This document shows, piece by piece, positions 5,053 through 5,280 of a DNA stretch of 5,280 nucleotides. Within the stretch, counting starts at the first letter, position 1. Each line of letters starts with the position of its first letter. The DNA lies in contig CAMZKY010000323.1 in the NCBI GenBank assembly GCA_947311455.1, forward strand, positions 1 through 5,280. The letters are read 5' to 3'. Made by a program: the position numbers and the translations under genes. Origin of the DNA: an uncultured Marinosulfonomonas sp. (GTDB taxonomy: Bacteria > Pseudomonadota > Alphaproteobacteria > Rhodobacterales > Rhodobacteraceae). The notes beneath the pieces were generated by a model. That model was not told where the DNA came from, did no database searches, and saw nothing but the letters and a program-made list of their open reading frames with translations.

Positions 5053-5280
5053 ATGAAATTTTTAAAAACCCGCATAGCTAAATCCACTGTAATGGCAGTT
5101 TTGCTTGGTGCTTCGGGAATAACTGCTAACCCCGCCCAAGCCTACCCCGTGGACTGTGCCATTCTGCTGTGCCTGGCTGGTGGCTGGCCTGCTTCCGCCG
5201 AATGCAGCCATGCCCGCGCTGTATTTATCCGCCGGATCACACCCTGGCCGATTGAGCCGCCTTTACAGATTTGGCGCTGC
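5053..5280 (+). CDS. Small exported Cys/Trp-rich protein of conjugation regions, 5' part
   Basis: The frame is open from ATG 5053 through the right edge (76 codons), so the gene is partial. GGAGGGG at 5039-5045 gives a strong ribosome site with seven-base spacing. Residues 1-30 are a signal peptide (MKFLKTRIAK, hydrophobic core, cleavage near AQA|Y). The mature part begins YPVDCAILLCLAGGWP, continues SAECSHARAVFIRR and reaches ITPWPIEPPLQIWRC. It has four cysteines and three tryptophans in about 45 residues, suggesting a disulfide-stabilised periplasmic protein. From memory, close relatives are found as unnamed proteins next to transfer genes on alphaproteobacterial plasmids; no function is known to me. 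The first third is AT-rich like the flanking DNA, while the mature part is clearly GC-richer. It is transcribed divergently from the vir operon. Confidence 0.75.
   Translation, partial: MKFLKTRIAKSTVMAVLLGASGITANPAQAYPVDCAILLCLAGGWPASAECSHARAVFIRRITPWPIEPPLQIWRC

Overview
The window carries the leading part of a VirB-type type IV secretion (conjugation) operon on the minus strand. The gene order is characteristic of alphaproteobacterial plasmids. Organism assignment is inference: the Vir-like order, a VirB7-like lipoprotein and a small Cys-rich secreted protein at the right edge all suggest an alphaproteobacterial conjugative plasmid or integrated element, possibly from Rhodobacterales or a relative. 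No replication, relaxase or chromosomal marker gene is visible to settle this.

Right to left along the minus strand the layout is: an unrecognised 120-aa protein (4841-4479); a VirB1-type lytic transglycosylase (about 4462-3830); the VirB2 pilin (3771-3490); VirB3 (3485-3207); the VirB4 ATPase (3217-842); a 55-aa VirB7-like lipoprotein (845-678); and a secreted protein with a VirB5-like N-terminus joined to a second lytic transglycosylase domain (from 681). From virB3 leftwards the genes are tightly coupled: virB3/virB4 overlap by 11 nt, and the next two junctions are ATGA overlaps. The last gene is cut about 60 percent into its transglycosylase domain by the right end of an IS3-family insertion sequence (about 1-133), whose transposase C-terminus is read on the plus strand (1-78).

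On the far side of an AT-rich divergent intergenic region (4857-5052) a plus-strand gene starts at 5053 and runs off the window. It encodes a small exported protein rich in Cys and Trp. The intergenic region holds a good sigma70-like promoter for that gene, a tandem 15-bp direct repeat overlapping the promoter, weaker promoter candidates for the vir operon, and a short inverted repeat that covers the ribosome binding site of the first operon gene.

Functionally, the transglycosylase opens the peptidoglycan, VirB2 forms the pilus, VirB3 and VirB4 form the inner-membrane ATPase module, and the lipoprotein and the VirB5-like protein would belong to the outer-membrane core and pilus tip. The rest of the operon (VirB6, VirB8-VirB11, VirD4) is not in the window. 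It would lie beyond the insertion sequence, so the system may be interrupted or subject to polarity here. The points most worth a second look are the VirB5-transglycosylase fusion, the relocated VirB7-like lipoprotein, a seven-G tract whose loss of one base would fuse virB3 to virB4, and the insertion that breaks the operon.
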